NCBI RefSeq assembly: GCF_910594005.1
Contig: NC_057828.1
Coordinates: 12,536,235-12,600,234, forward strand
DNA: 64,000 bases
Source of the DNA: Cervus elaphus
Taxonomy: Eukaryota; Chordata; Mammalia; Artiodactyla; Cervidae
Direction of reading: 5' to 3'
Shown here piece by piece: positions 47,653 through 59,865 of the stretch (its first letter is position 1; each line of letters begins with the position of its first letter). A model generated the notes under the pieces. That model saw only the letters and a list, made by a program, of their open reading frames with translations. It was not told where the DNA came from and did not search any database. Both the position numbers and the translations under genes were made by a program.

Positions 47653-48905
47653 TTATTTTTCTTTGGGATGGTCTTTTTTTCTTTTTCTTTTTGGGGTGGT
47701 CTTGATCACTGCCTCCTGTACAATATCACGAACCTCTGGCCATAGTTCTTCAGGCATTCTGTCTATCAGATCTAATCCCTTGAAGCTATTTGTCACTTCC
47801 ACTGTATAATCATAAGGGATTTCATTTAGGCCATACCTGAATGGTCTAGTGGATTTCCCTACTTTCTGCAATTTAAGTCCAAATTTGGTAATAAGAAGTT
47901 CGTGATCTGAGCCACAGTCAGCTAACAGTATTGTTTTTGCTGACTGTATAGAGCTTCTCCATTGTTGGCTGCAAAGAATATAGTCAATCTGATCTTGGTG
48001 TTGACAATCTGGTGATGTCCATGTATAGAGTCTCCTTTTGTGTTGTTGGAAGAGGGTGTTTGTTATGACCCGTGTTCTCTTGGCAAAACTCTGTTAGCCT
48101 TTTCCCTGCTTCATTCTATACTCCAAGGCCAAATTAGCCTATTACTCCAGGTGTTTCTTGACTTCTACTTTTGCATTCCAGTCCCCTATAATGAAAAGGA
48201 CATCTTTTTTGGATGTTAGTTCCAGAAGGTCTTATAGGTCATCATAGAATCATTCAACTTCAGCTTCTTCAGCATTACTGTTTGGGACATAGACTTGGAT
48301 TACTGTGATATTGAATGATTTTTCTTGGAAATGAACAGAGATCATTCTGTCATTTTTGAGACTGCATCCAAGTACTGCATGTCGAACTCTTGTTGACCAC
48401 GATGGCTACTTAATTTTTTCTAAGGAATTCCTGCCCACAGTAGTAGATATAATGGTCATTTGAGTTAAATTTGCCCATTCCAGTGCATTTTAGTTCCCTG
48501 ATTCCTAAAATGTTGATGTTCACTCTTGCCATCTTGTTTGACCACTTCCAAGTTGCCTTGATTCATGGACCTAATATTCCAGGCTCCTATGCAATATTGT
48601 TCTTTAGAACATTGAACCTTGCTTCCATCACCAATCACACCCACAACTGGGTGTTGTTTTTCCTTTGGCTCCATCTCTTCATTCTCTCTGGAGTTATTTC
48701 TCAACTGATTTCCAATAGCATATTGGGCACCTACCAACCTGGGAAGTTCATTTTTCAGTGTCCTGTCTTTCTGCCTTTTGATACTGCTCATGGGGTGCTC
48801 ATGGCAAGAATATTGAAGTGGTTTGCCATTCTCTACTTCAGTGGACCACGTTTTGCCAGAACTCTTCACCATGTCCTGTCCATCTTTGGCGGCCCTACAC
48901 AGCAT
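47653..48905 (-). pseudogene. BovB endonuclease-region remnant
   Basis: Frames at 47653-47871 (end of endonuclease and linker: STRPFRYGLNEIPYDYTVEV) and 48465-48905 (N-terminal part: GAWNIRSMNQGNLEVVKQ) match the sense-strand BovB half at 59.3-60.5 kb. The region between is collinear but broken by stops and shifts. In the family this domain nicks target DNA to prime reverse transcription. Confidence 0.8.
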
Positions 48906-49695
48906 GGCTCATATCTTCACTGAGTGGTCCATGTGATCAGTTTCATTAGTTTTCTGTGATTGTGGTTTTCATTCTGCCTGCCCTCTGATGGAGAAGGACA
49001 AGAGGTTTATGGATGCTTCCTGATGGCAGAGACTGACTTTGGAGGCAACTGGGTCTTTTTCTGATGGGCGGGGCCGTGCTCAGTAAATCTTTAATTAATT
49101 TTTCTGTTGATAGGCAGAGCTGTGTTCCTTTCCCTGTTATTTGAACTAAGAGCAAACTATGGTAGAGGTAATGAATATGATGGAGACCTTCTTCAGAAGG
49201 TCTCAAGCACACACTGTTACACTCAGTGCCCCCAACCCTGCAGCAGACCACTGCTAACCCACACCTCCACCAGAGACTCCTGGATACTCATGAGGAAGTC
49301 TGGGTCAGTCTCTTGTGGGGTCACTGCTCCTTTCTCCTGGGTCCTGGTGCACACAAGGTTTTGTTTGTGCCCTCCAAGAGACTGTTTCCCCAGTCCTGTG
49401 TAAGTTCTTCTGCTCTCCGGTGGGGTTATTGTTGATCTTCTCCAATAGGGCTTATGTCATATGCAGGTCTACTGCACCTAGAGCCCCTGCCCTTGCAGCA
49501 GCCCACTGTTGACCAGTACCTCCTCAGGAGACACTCAAACACAGTTCTGTCTCAGTCTCTGTGGAGTCTTTGGGTCCTGGTGTGCACAAGGTTTGTTTAA
49601 GCTCTCTGAGCATCTCTGGTGGGTGTGCAGTTTGATTCTAAACATGATTCTGTCCCTCTTACTCTCTTGCTGGGGCTTCTTTGCCTTTGGACGTG

Positions 49696-49711
49696 GTGTG
49701 TGTGTGTGTGT

Positions 49712-49750
<39 letters not shown>
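49696..49750. repeat. (TG)n microsatellite
   Basis: About 25 TG units with a single C interruption near 49716. The open frames crossing it on both strands are repeat artefacts. Confidence 0.95.
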
Positions 49751-49752
<2 letters not shown>

Positions 49753-49789
49753 ACAAACTGTATATTATATATAGCGAACTTAGGTAAAA

Positions 49790-50660
49790 AAATGTTTACA
49801 TATAAAAATACTTTTGGAAACAACATTGGGAATATATTTATTATCTTTGGATATGAGGGAAAACTGACGACAGACATGCAAATCAAAAAGATGACAGATA
49901 ATGACAAATTTGACTAAATTAAAATGAAAACATTTTATTTAGTAGCAATAAAATCTTCTATAAAAAAGAAAGATAACCCCTAAATTGGGAGAATGTATTT
50001 GGAATTCACATAACTAGCAAAGGCTTTTGTTGTTGTTTAGTCACTAAGTCATGTCTAACTCTTTTGCAACCCCATGGACTGTGTAGCCAGACAGATTTCT
50101 CCATCTATAGGATTTCCCAGGCAAGAATACTGGAGTGTGCTGCCATTCCCTTTTCTATGGGATCTTCCCAAACCAGGGATCAAATCTGCATCTCCTGCAT
50201 CCCAAGTATTCTTTGCCACTTAGCAACCAGGGAAGCCAGAACAAAGGCTTGGTAGTGGCATATAGGAACAAAGATTTTAAATTAGAACATAAAAATTAAA
50301 AATAGAAAAATATGGGGAAAAACTTGATCCAGGATTTAGAGAAGAAAATTTTAAATGATCATGACCATATGAAAAAGTTGTTAGCATTACTAACGATAAG
50401 GAAAATACAGACTGAAAGTATAGAGAAATATCATTTTACACTTAACAAACTGGTGAAACATATCAAGTCAGACACCACTAAGTGATGGCAAAGAAACAGA
50501 GCACTAATGTTCCACTCATTAGTGTTCTGTTGGGTGTGTATGGTGGTCCAAGTGATTAGGAAGATAATTTGGCCCAATCCAGTTTTATAAAACTGAAACA
50601 TCACCCTATGATGCAGATATTATCAGTTATTTCCCAAATTGATTTTACACATGTAACACA
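49790..50660 (+). mobile_element. Ancient L1 fragment, split by a SINE
   Basis: 'gatgacagataatgacaaat' and 'aaattgggagaatgtatttg', and after the SINE 'gagaaatatcattttacact', resemble the ORF2 C-terminus of ancient mammalian L1. It is far more diverged than the L1_BT-type copies and has no usable frame. Confidence 0.55.
50027..50241 (-). mobile_element. Bov-tA-type SINE, antisense, with TSD
   Basis: Begins with GTT units (BovB-like 3' tail), then 'cactaagtcatgtctaactc', and ends with a mutated reverse head 'tagcaaccagggaagccag'. 'caaaggctt' occurs at 50018-50026 and 50242-50250. Confidence 0.92.
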
Positions 50661-50880
50661 GGGCTTCCCAGGTGGCGCTAGTGGTAAAGAACCTACCTTC
50701 CAAAGCAGGAAACATAAGAGACATGGGTTCAGTGCCTGGGTCAGGAAGATCCTCTAGAGGAGGGCACTAGAATCCACTTCAGTACTCTTGCCTGGAGAAT
50801 TCCATGGACAGAGGAGCCTGGCAGGCAACAGTCCACAGGGTTACCAGGAGTTGGAGATGACTGAAGTGACTTAGCACACA
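50661..50880 (+). mobile_element. Bov-tA-type SINE, sense
   Basis: Head 'gggcttcccaggtggcgcta', middle 'actcttgcctggagaattcc', tail 'ggagatgactgaagtgactt' followed by a CA-rich tract. Confidence 0.92.
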
Positions 50881-51051
50881 CATACACACTAGGAGATATG
50901 ATTTAAAAAAAGAAAAAGCATATGAAATTGCTCAATTTATTTGGTAAAGCTTAAATTAAGAGTAAATGAATTTTCAATGCAAAATTCAACCTAGTGGTTA
51001 CCCCTGAGAAAATCAGAAAAGAGGAATGTCAGCAAGGTAAACATCATATTA

Positions 51052-51686
51052 TATTCTTAGACTGAGTGGTGAGTCTTTGAAAAGATAATCTGGATTCCTT
51101 TCATTACTTTTTCTTCTCTGATTGCTGTGTCTAAAACTTCCAAAACTATGTTGAATAGAAGTGGTGAGAGTGGGCACACTTTTCTTGTTCCAGCAGTCAG
51201 AGAAGAAAAAGAAATAAAGGGAATCCAGATTGGAAAAGAAGTAAAACTTTCACTGTTTGCAGATGACATGATCCTCTACACAGAAAACCCTAAAGATACC
51301 ACCAGAAAAATACTAGAGCTAATCAATGAAAACAGTAAAGTTGCAGGATACAAACTTAATACACAGAAATCCCTGGCATTCCTATACAATAACAATGAGA
51401 ATATAAAAAGAGAAATTAAAGAAACAATTCAATTCACCATTGCTACCAAAAGAATAAAATACTTAGGAAAAAAAATCTACCTAAAGAAACAAAAGACCTA
51501 TATAGAGAAAACTATAAAACACTGATGAAAGAAATCAAAGATGATGCAAATAGATGTAGAAATATACCCTGTTCATGGATTGGAAGAATCAATATAGTGA
51601 AAATTAGTATACTACACAAAGCAATCTACAGATTCAGTATAATCACTCTGAAGCAACCAACTGAATTTTTCACAGAGCTAGAACAA
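51052..51686 (+). mobile_element. L1 fragment with 5' inversion, cut by BovB
   Basis: 51052-51190 is L1 ORF2 sequence in reverse orientation ('gattgctgtgtctaaaactt'), and 51191-51686 is forward ORF2 sequence ('agcagtcagagaagaaaaag'). Both parts include the same ~40 bp ('aatccagatt' side), so the join is the typical overlapping product of twin priming. The L1 stops at 'gagctagaacaaa', where the BovB begins, and its 3' part does not reappear on the far side of the BovB. Confidence 0.88.
51191..51525 (+). pseudogene. L1 ORF2p reverse-transcriptase fragment (FADD motif)
   Basis: Within a 132-codon frame from 51127, residues from about 23 on are L1 ORF2. FADD at 44-47 is the RT catalytic motif, followed by the NTQKSLAFLY and KYLGKKIYL segments. 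Residues before 23 are the inverted L1 piece read in the wrong sense. Only this RT slice remains. Not functional. Confidence 0.9.
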
Positions 51687-53430
51687 ATTCAGTTCAGTTC
51701 AGTAGTTCAGTCATGTCTGACTCTTTGTGACCCCATAGACTGCAGCACGCCAGGCCTCCCCGTCCATCATCAACTCCTGGAGTGTACTCAGACTCCTGTC
51801 CATTGAGTCAGTGATGCCATCCGACCATCTCATCCTCTGTTGTCCCCTTCTACTCCTGCTGTCAGTCCTTCAAAGCATCAGGGTCTTTTCCAATGAGTCA
51901 GCTCTTCACATCAGGTGGCTAAAGTATCAGAACTTCAGCTCCAGCATTAGTCCTTCCAGTGAATATTCAGGACTGATTTCCTTTAGGATTCACTCGTTTG
52001 ATCTCCTTACAGTCCAAAAGATTCTCAGGAGTCTTCTGCAACAACACAGTTCAAAAGCATCAATTCTTCAGTGCTCAGATTAATTTATGGTCCAACTATC
52101 ACATCCATATATAACTATTGGAAAAACCATAGCTTTGACTATACGGACCTTTGAAAGCAAAGTTATGTCTCTGCTTTTTTTTTTTTTTAATAGCTTTACA
52201 GAATTTTGCTGTTTTCTGTCTGCTTTTTAATATGTTGTCTAGGTTTGTCGTAGCTTTTCTTTCAAGGAGCAAATGTCTTTTGATTTCATGGCTGCAGTCA
52301 CCATCTGCAGTGATTTTGGAATCCACGAAAATAGTTTGTCACCGTTTCCACTTTTTCCCCATCTATTTGCCATGAAGTGATGGAACTGGATGCCATGATC
52401 TTTGCTTTTTGACTCTTGAGTTTTAAGCCGGATTTTTCACTCTCCTATTTTACTTTAATCAAGAGGCTCTTTAGTTCCTCTTTGCTTTCTGCCATAAGGG
52501 TGATATCATCTGCATATCTAAGGTAAATGATATTTCTCCCAGCAATCTTGATTTCAGCTTGTGCTTCATCCGGCCCAGCATTTCACATGATGTACTCTAC
52601 ATAGAAGTTAAATAAGCAAAGTGACAATATACAGCCTTGATGTACTCGTTTCCCAACTTGGAACCATTCCATTGTTCCATCTACAGTTCTAACTGTGGCT
52701 TCTTGACCTGCATACAGATTTCTCAGGAGACAGGTAAGGTAGTCTGGTATTCCCATCTCTTTAAGAATTTTCAGCAGTTTGTTGTGATCCACAAAGTAAA
52801 AGGTTTGACATAGTCAATAAAGCAGAAGTCCTTGTTTTTCTGGAACTCTCTTGCTTTCTCAAAGATCCAAAGCATGCTGGCCATTTGATCTTTGGTTCCT
52901 CTGCCTTTTCTAAATACAGCTTGGACATCCAGATGTTCTCAGTTCACATACTGTTGAAGCCTAACTTGGAGAATTTTGAGCATTACTTTGCTAGCCTGTT
53001 AAATGAGTGCAGGAGTTTGGGATTAGAATGAAAACTGAACTTTTCCAGTCTTGTGGTCACTGATAAGTTTTCCAAATTTGCTGGCATTTTGAGGGCACCA
53101 CTTTCACAGCATCATCTTTTAGGATCTGAAATAGCTCAACTGAAATTCCATCACCTTCACTAACTTTGCTCAGAGTGATGCTTCCTAAGGCCCATTTGAT
53201 TTCTCATTCAAGGTTGTCTGGCTCTAGGAGAATGATCACACCTTCATGGTTATCTGTGTCATGAAGACATTTTTGTATAGCCCTCCATGTATTCTTGCCA
53301 CATCTTCTGCTTTGTCCATGTCATTTCTGTCCTTTATTATGCCCATCTTCGCATTAAATATTTTCTTGCAGAGATCTCTAGTCTTTCCCATCCTACTGTT
53401 TTCCTCTATTTCTTTGCATTGATCACTTTC
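51687..53430 (-). mobile_element. BovB LINE, antisense, RT to 3' end
   Basis: 3' tail of 'cagtt' units at 51689 on, then 3' UTR, C-terminus, RT (frame 52583-52792 covers MDHNKLLKILKEMG to the palm) and the endonuclease-RT linker up to 'tttgcattgatcac'. A 39-bp foreign piece interrupts it at 52180-52218. The insertion seems to have replaced the 3' part of the L1 on its left. Confidence 0.9.
52180..52218 (-). mobile_element. Minute insertion with T-run and 10-bp TSD (probable L1 3' end)
   Basis: The BovB sequence is interrupted by a T-run followed by 'aatagctttacagaattttg', resembling the reverse terminus of a ruminant L1 subfamily. 'tctgcttttt' occurs on both sides (52170-52179 and 52219-52228). 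Total foreign sequence is about 39 bp, an extreme 5' truncation. Confidence 0.65.
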
Positions 53431-55896
53431 ACATGTTTAACTATACAATAATTGTTCTTTACTAATTTCCCCCCTTTTCAATAAGAAAATGTTATATTCC
53501 ATTGCATATATTTAGTATATAAAATATGTATTTATATATTCTTATCATGTTTATGTACAACTATATACACACATAGACTAGGAACCATTAATTAACTGAA
53601 TCAACTGATAGAACGCTAAACTCAGGAAGATCAACTTCTTCTCTAACAGTGTCCTCCATTTCCTCTCTCTTTCAACATGTAAATCAGGTAATTTTACATG
53701 TAAGTCACCTTCTAGATCAAAGCATCCATCATTTTAACCAGAGAATGTTCAATATTTCTGACACAAACATCCTTTCACTTCTATAGATGGTTCCACACTC
53801 AAGTTATTCTTTGTTCCAGTCTCAGAGTCAATCATTATAGTAAACAAACTGGTAATGTGTATAAGATACCTTATTATTCAATAGTTTGCATTAGATTCAT
53901 TCAAAGTGTATTTGCAGTCATCAAAGACACTGAGGCCCTTGAAACAACAGATAGACATTTCCATAATCTCTAGTGACAGGATGAGACAGCATTTACTCAG
54001 AAGCTGTCCTGGTGCACCTTACTGCCTTAGTGACACAGTACAGTAGCCCTGAAAAATAGACAGGATTTTCCCAATTTTAGAGATTAAGAACTGTGGGTTA
54101 AAAGACATTAAAGAGTCTGCCTGTGATAAGCAATCACAAATAGCATTGCTGAGATGTTTATCCAGCTGTAATTTTGAGTTTTCCATTGTATCAGCTTGAT
54201 TGTTTCAAGTTGTTTTAAACTGACTAGAATATTACTCAAAATAAGTTCTCAGCAGGAATAAGAATGTCCTTGCCACATCAGCTGTCTTTCAGCTGTGTGT
54301 GATGGTATTTAAATGAACTCTTGTAAGAAAGTTCAATGAAAAGCAGAGGAAGACATTTTCTTTCTCTTTTTCTCTTTCATACAACTTAAGATTTAAATAT
54401 TTTATTCTTGAAAGAAGCATGGTAAAGTATTTTAATAAATATGCCACTGATTTTATGGTAAGCTCTATGCTTTTTATATTCTCCATGTATCCATTTAAAT
54501 TCATGTTCTGATATGCTTATGACCTGTTCTTATTTCAGCCTTCAGACATAAGCCATGATTCTTAAAGTAATAATTGTTAAAAACTGGCCTCGAGTTATAA
54601 TAAAATAGGAACTGCAAAACACTCTGCCCTTGATCTTTCAGAAAAGTTAAAAAGCTTTGAGAATAAATCTGAATGCCAGTATCAAAGGGATGCCATTTCG
54701 ATAAAAAAAATATAGCAGTGTGCTTAATCTAGTATTGAGATAGTTTTGATTTCCTCTTTAGATACAATGTTTCTCATTATCAGTAATTAAAACAAATTTT
54801 GGTACATAGCTCTTATTAAACAAGACAAATGCTGTATGAAAAGTGGTGTGACCTTTTCATTCTTGATTTGTGAGGACATTTCTTCAGAGATATTTATTCA
54901 TTTCCAAAGCTTTCTGTCTTCAAAGAGCTCAGTAAGGTATGTTTCTGGTATGAATGCAAGATTTCACATTCGAAAAAAGGATTTATAATTTACTATAGAG
55001 AGCAAGATTTTGCAATGTGAGTTAAATAATAAAAACATAATTTTTATTGTAGAAAGAAAAATCATACCCACTTGAGAAGAATTTTAAAGGCAGGAAGAAT
55101 TTTATGTGTGGTAAAAATTTGGGATTATATCCCACTATATATGCTCATAATATTTATATATCAATATTTCAGAACTCATTTGATATAAAATGTCCTAGTA
55201 GAATGTTCACATTGGGCCAGGATTGGATAATTTCCCATAGCATGGGAAAAGTGTGTTTGAAATTCATCACCACATTCCTAGGAATAACTGCTTAATTTTG
55301 GGGTCCCTACTTAAACCCCAGGCCAACAGAGGTAGCTAGTGTGTTCAGCCTATTCAGGCCTTTCTCCTAATCCTTTTCTTTAAGTCACTGTCACCTAATT
55401 CGTGATGATAATTTAGAAAAACAATGTTGAATATGGAGTGAATAAACTTAATCAGAAATACCTTAAAGGATTATAAATGAAAGTGCATATAATACCCAGG
55501 ATGTGCTTTCAACTCAAGTGAATCTTGTAGAAATTATGTAATGATATTCTTAAATGGGAGGAAACATGGCTGGGAAGAAGAATAAACTTTAGCATCTGCT
55601 TATTCTTGTATACTACTTTCTTGATATAATTTGGCAAAATAGAAAAGTAATCCCATAAGCAAAAACAATAATAAGAACTCAAGTTCCTAGAACCTCATAA
55701 AAGGCTTTCAAATCAAGGTACCATATATATAAAACATCAACCATTGAATAAATTTGAAAAGGTGTGAGGTTCAACTTCTTTCCCTTGCCACTGATTTCAA
55801 TCATAAGATCTTCTGTTCTCCTAGCAACAGGATGTGGTGGCCCAGTACCGCACCTAGTCTCCAAGCAAGCCCTGAGCTCTGAATTTCCGACACACC
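53431..55896. other. Single-copy AT-rich DNA with a possible MIR scrap
   Basis: No gene supported. About 54035-54165 ('cccaattttagagattaaga') weakly matches the core of a MIR SINE. Frames at 54289-54504 and 55679-55864 lack recognisable motifs. Confidence 0.4.
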
Positions 55897-56579
55897 AGAG
55901 AGATGTATTTAGTTCAGTTCAGTCACTAAGTTGTGTCCAACTCTTTGCGACCCCAAGGACTGTAGCGCGCCAGGCTTCCCTGTCCATCACCAACTCCTGA
56001 AGCTTGCTCAAACTCATGTCCATTGAGTCAGTGAATTCATGCAACCATCTCATCCTCTGTCTGCCCCTTCTCAGGCTTTCAATCTTTCCTAGGACCAAAG
56101 TCTTTTCCAATGAGCCAGTTCTTCGCATCAGTTAGCCAAAGTATTGGAGCTTCAGCTTCAGCATTGATCCTTCCAATGAATATTCAGGACTGATTTCCTT
56201 GAGGATTGACTGGTTTAATCCCCTTGCAGTCCAAGGGATTCTTAAGAGTCTTCTCCAACACCATGGTTCAAAAACATCAATTCTTCAGCACTGAGCTTTC
56301 TTTATAGCCCAGCTCTCACATCCATACATGACTACTGGACAAACCAAAGCCTTGACTAGACAGACCTTTGTTGACAAAGTAATGTCTCTGCTTTTTACTA
56401 TGCTGTCTAGGTTGGTCATAACTTTTCTTTCAAGGAGCAAGTGTCTTTTAATTTCATGGTTGCAGTCACCATCTGCAGTGATTTTGAGCCCAAAATAACA
56501 AAGTCTGTCACTGTTTCCACTGTTTCCCCATCGATTTGCTATGAAGTGATGGGACTGGATGCTATGATCTTCGCTTTTT

Positions 56580-57570
56580 TTTCCCCCATTTATTTTTATA
56601 AGTTGGAGGCTAATACTTTACAATATTGTAGTGGTTTTTGCCATACATTGATATGAATCAGCCATGGATTTACATGTATTCCCCATCCTGATCCCCCCTC
56701 CCACCTCCCTCCCCACCCCATCCCTCTGGGTCTTCCCAGTGCACCAGCCCCGAGCACTTGTATCATGCATCCAACCTGGGCTGCTGATCTGTTTTACCCT
56801 TGATAATATACATGTTTTGATGCTGTTCTCTCAAAACCTCCCACCCTTGCCCTCTCCCACAGAGTCCAAAAGTCAGTTCTGTACATCTGTGTCTCTTTCT
56901 CTGTTTTGTTGATGGGAATGCAAACTAGTACAGCCGCTATGGAGAACAGTGTGGAGATTTCTTAAAAAAACTGGAAATAGAACTGCCATATGACCCAGCA
57001 ATCCCACTCCTGGGCATACACACTGAGGAAACCAGATCTGAAAGAGACACATGCACCCCAATGTTCATCACAGCACTGTTTATAATAGCCAGGACATGGA
57101 AGCAATCTAGATGCCCATCAGCAGAAGAATGGATAAGGAAGATGTGGTACATATACATCATGGAATATTACTCAGCCATTAAAAAGAATTCATTTGAATC
57201 AGTTCTAATGAGATGGATGAAACTGGAGCCCATTATACAGAGTGAAGTAAGCCAGAAAGATAAAGACCAATGCAATATACTAACACATATATATGGAATT
57301 TAGAAAGATGGTAATGATAACCCTATATACTCAATTCCAGAAAAATAAATGACCCAATCAAAAAATGGGCCAAAGAACTAAACAGACATTTCTCCAAAGA
57401 AGACATACAGATGGCTAACAAACACATGAAAAGATGCTCAACGTCACTCATTATCAGAGAAATGCAAATCAAAACCATAATGAGGTACCATTACACACCA
57501 GTCAGGATGGCTGCTATCGAAAAGTCTACAAGCAATAAATGCTGGAGAGGGTGTGGAGAAAAGGGAACCC
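56580..57570 (-). mobile_element. L1_BT-type insertion with inverted, permuted segments and 15-bp TSD
   Basis: Three pieces lie left to right: 56583-56908 is L1 3' UTR, antisense; 56909-57328 is the ORF2 C-terminus and start of the 3' UTR, sense; 57330-57570 is an earlier ORF2 segment, also sense. The last two are in swapped order relative to L1. 'tgatcttcgcttttt' (56565-56579) and 'tgatctttgcttttt' (57571-57585) differ at one base and are the TSD. BovB sequence continues on either side. Confidence 0.88.
57061..57303 (+). pseudogene. L1 ORF2p C-terminal end, inverted piece
   Basis: Eighty codons equivalent to the last part of ORF2 (ARTWKQSRCPSAEEWIRK, YSAIKKNSFESVL, ending YGI and the natural stop). 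The frame is intact because the insertion is young, but it is a fragment inside an inverted segment. Confidence 0.87.
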
Positions 57571-58710
57571 TGATCTTTGCTTTTTGAATGTTGAGTTTTA
57601 AGCCAGATTGTTCACTCTCCTTTTTCACTTTTATCCAGAGGCTCTTTAGTTCTTCTTCACTTTCTGCCATAAGGGTGGTGTCATCTGTATATCTGACATG
57701 ATTGATATTTCTCCTGGCAATCTTGATTCCAGCTTATGCTTCATCCAGCCTGGCATTTTGCATGATGTACTCTTCATAGAAGTTAAATAAGCAGGGTGAC
57801 AATATACAGCCTTGACCTACTCCTTTCCTTATTTGGAACCAGTCTGTTCTTCCACGTCCAGCTCTAATAGTTACTTCTTGACCTGCATACAAATTTCTCA
57901 GGGACAGGTAAGATGGTCTGTTATTCCCATCTTTTGAGTGTTTTCCACAGTTTCTTGTGATCCATACAGTCAAATGCTTGGGCAGAGTCAATAAAGCAGA
58001 AGTAGATGTTTTTCTGGAACTCCCTCACTTTTTGGTGATCCAACAGATGTTAGCAATTTGATCTCTGGTTCTTCTGCCTTTTCTAAATCCAACCTGAACA
58101 TCTGCAAGTTCATGATTCATGTACTGTTGAAGCCTGGCTTGGAGAATTTTGAGCATTACTTTGATAGCATGTGAGATGATTGCAATTTTGTTCTAGTTTG
58201 AACATTATTTGGCATTGCCTTTCTTTGAGCTTGAAATGTATATAGACCTTTTCTAGTCCTGTGGCCACTGCTGAGTTTTCCAACATCACTGGTGTATTGA
58301 GTGCAGTACTTTCATATCATCATCTTTTTGAATTTGAAATATCTCAACTTGAATTCCATCACCTCCACTAGTGATGCTTCCTAAGGCCCACTTGACTTCA
58401 CACTCCAGGATGTCTGGCTCTAGGTGAGTGATCACACCATCGTGGTTATCTTGGTCATCAAGGTCTTTCTTGTATAGTTCTTCTGTGTATTCTTGCCACA
58501 TTTTCTTAATATCTTCTCTTATATTAGGTCCATGCCATTTCTGTTCTTTATTGTACCCATCTTTGCTTTAAGTGTTCCTTTGGTATCACTAATTTTCTTG
58601 AAGAGATCGCTAGTCTTTCTCATTTTGTTGTTTTCCTCTATTTCTTTGACTTGATCACTGAGGAAGGCTTTCTTATCTCTCCATGCTATTCTTTGGAACT
58701 CTGCATTCAA
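57571..58710 (-). pseudogene. BovB RT and linker remnant (3' half of inverted element)
   Basis: Collinear minus-strand frames: 58519-58710 (linker, NAEFQRIAWRDKKAFLSDQ), 58286-58501 (TEELYKKDLDDQDNHDGVI and the GGDGI region), and 57734-57991 (VGQGCILSPCLFNFYEEYI, RT palm). The YADD-coding stretch, near 57670-57700, is outside an open frame because of shifts. Non-functional. Confidence 0.85.
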
Positions 58711-59865
58711 ATGGGTATATCTTTCCTTTTATTCTTTGCCTTTTCTTCTTTTCTCAGCTATTTGATTACAGAACAGACAGGACTGGGAAACAAACTCTTA
58801 GAGGGCACATACAGGAAAAACAAACAAACAACAACATCAACCTTTTGCACACCAGGACCCAGGAGAAAGGAGCCGTGACCCCACAAGATACTGACCCAGA
58901 CTTGTCTGTGAGTGTCCAGGAGTATCCAAAAGAGGCATGAGTCGGTGGTGGCCTGCTACAGGGTCGGGGGCACTGAGTATGGCATTGTATGCATGGGACC
59001 TTTTGAAGAAGGTCCCCATTATCTTCATTATCTCCACCACAGTTTGGTCTCAGGTCAAACAAGAGGGAGAGAACACAGGCACACCCATCAACAGAAAATT
59101 GGATTAAAGATTTATTGCTCATGGCCCTGCCTATCTGAACAAGTCCCAGCTTCCCCCACAGTCAGTCTTCCTGTCGGGAAACTTCTGTAAACTTCTTATC
59201 CTTCTCTGTCAGAGGGCAGGCAGAATGAAAGCCACAATCACAGAAAACAAACTAAACTGATCAGATGGACGACAGCCTTGTCTAACTCAAGGAAACTATG
59301 AGTTATCCTGTGTAGAGCCACCCAAGATGGACGGGTCATGATGGAAAGTTCTGATAAAACGTCATCCACTGGAGAAAGCAATGGCAAACCACTTCAGTAT
59401 TCTTGCCTTGACAAACCCGTGAATAGTATGAAAAGGCAAAAAGATAGGACACTGAATGATAAACTCCTCAGGTCAGTACATGCCCAATATGCTACTGGAG
59501 AAGAGTGGAGAAATAACTCCAGAAAGAATGGAGAGGCAGAGCCAAAGCAGTAACAATGCCCAATTGTGGATGTGAGTGGTGATGGAAGTAAAGTTCAATG
59601 CTGTAAGAACAATACTGCATAGCAACCTGGAATGTTAGGTCCATGAATGAAGGTAAATTGGAAATGGTCAAACAGGGGATGGCAAGAGTGAACATCAACA
59701 TTTTATAAATCAGTGAACTAAAATGGCCCGGAATGGGCAAATTTAACTCAAAGGACCATTACATCTACTACTGTGGGAGAGAATCCCTTAGAAGAAATGA
59801 AGTAGCCCTAATAGTCAACAAGAGTTCAAAATGCATTAGTTGGATGCAATTTCAAAAATGACAGA

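Larger units (their letters stand above)
46957..49695 (-). mobile_element. BovB LINE, antisense, long copy with RT domain deleted
   Basis: On the minus strand it has a 5' region (49695 down to about 48950), the apurinic-type endonuclease region (about 48900-47650), a linker, then at about 47576 a direct jump to 'tagatggggaaac' in the post-RT region, the C-terminus and a 3' end with two 'cagtt' units at 46957. The whole RT palm is missing. It is the copy reaching furthest 5' in this window and stops at a TG microsatellite. Confidence 0.9.

Noticed and set aside
49509..49917. Open frames of repeated Val-Cys or His-Thr on both strands
   Set aside because: They are translations of the (TG)n/(CA)n microsatellite.
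55679..55864. A 61-codon minus-strand frame just before the inverted BovB
   Set aside because: No motif or start context; not supportable as a gene by eye.
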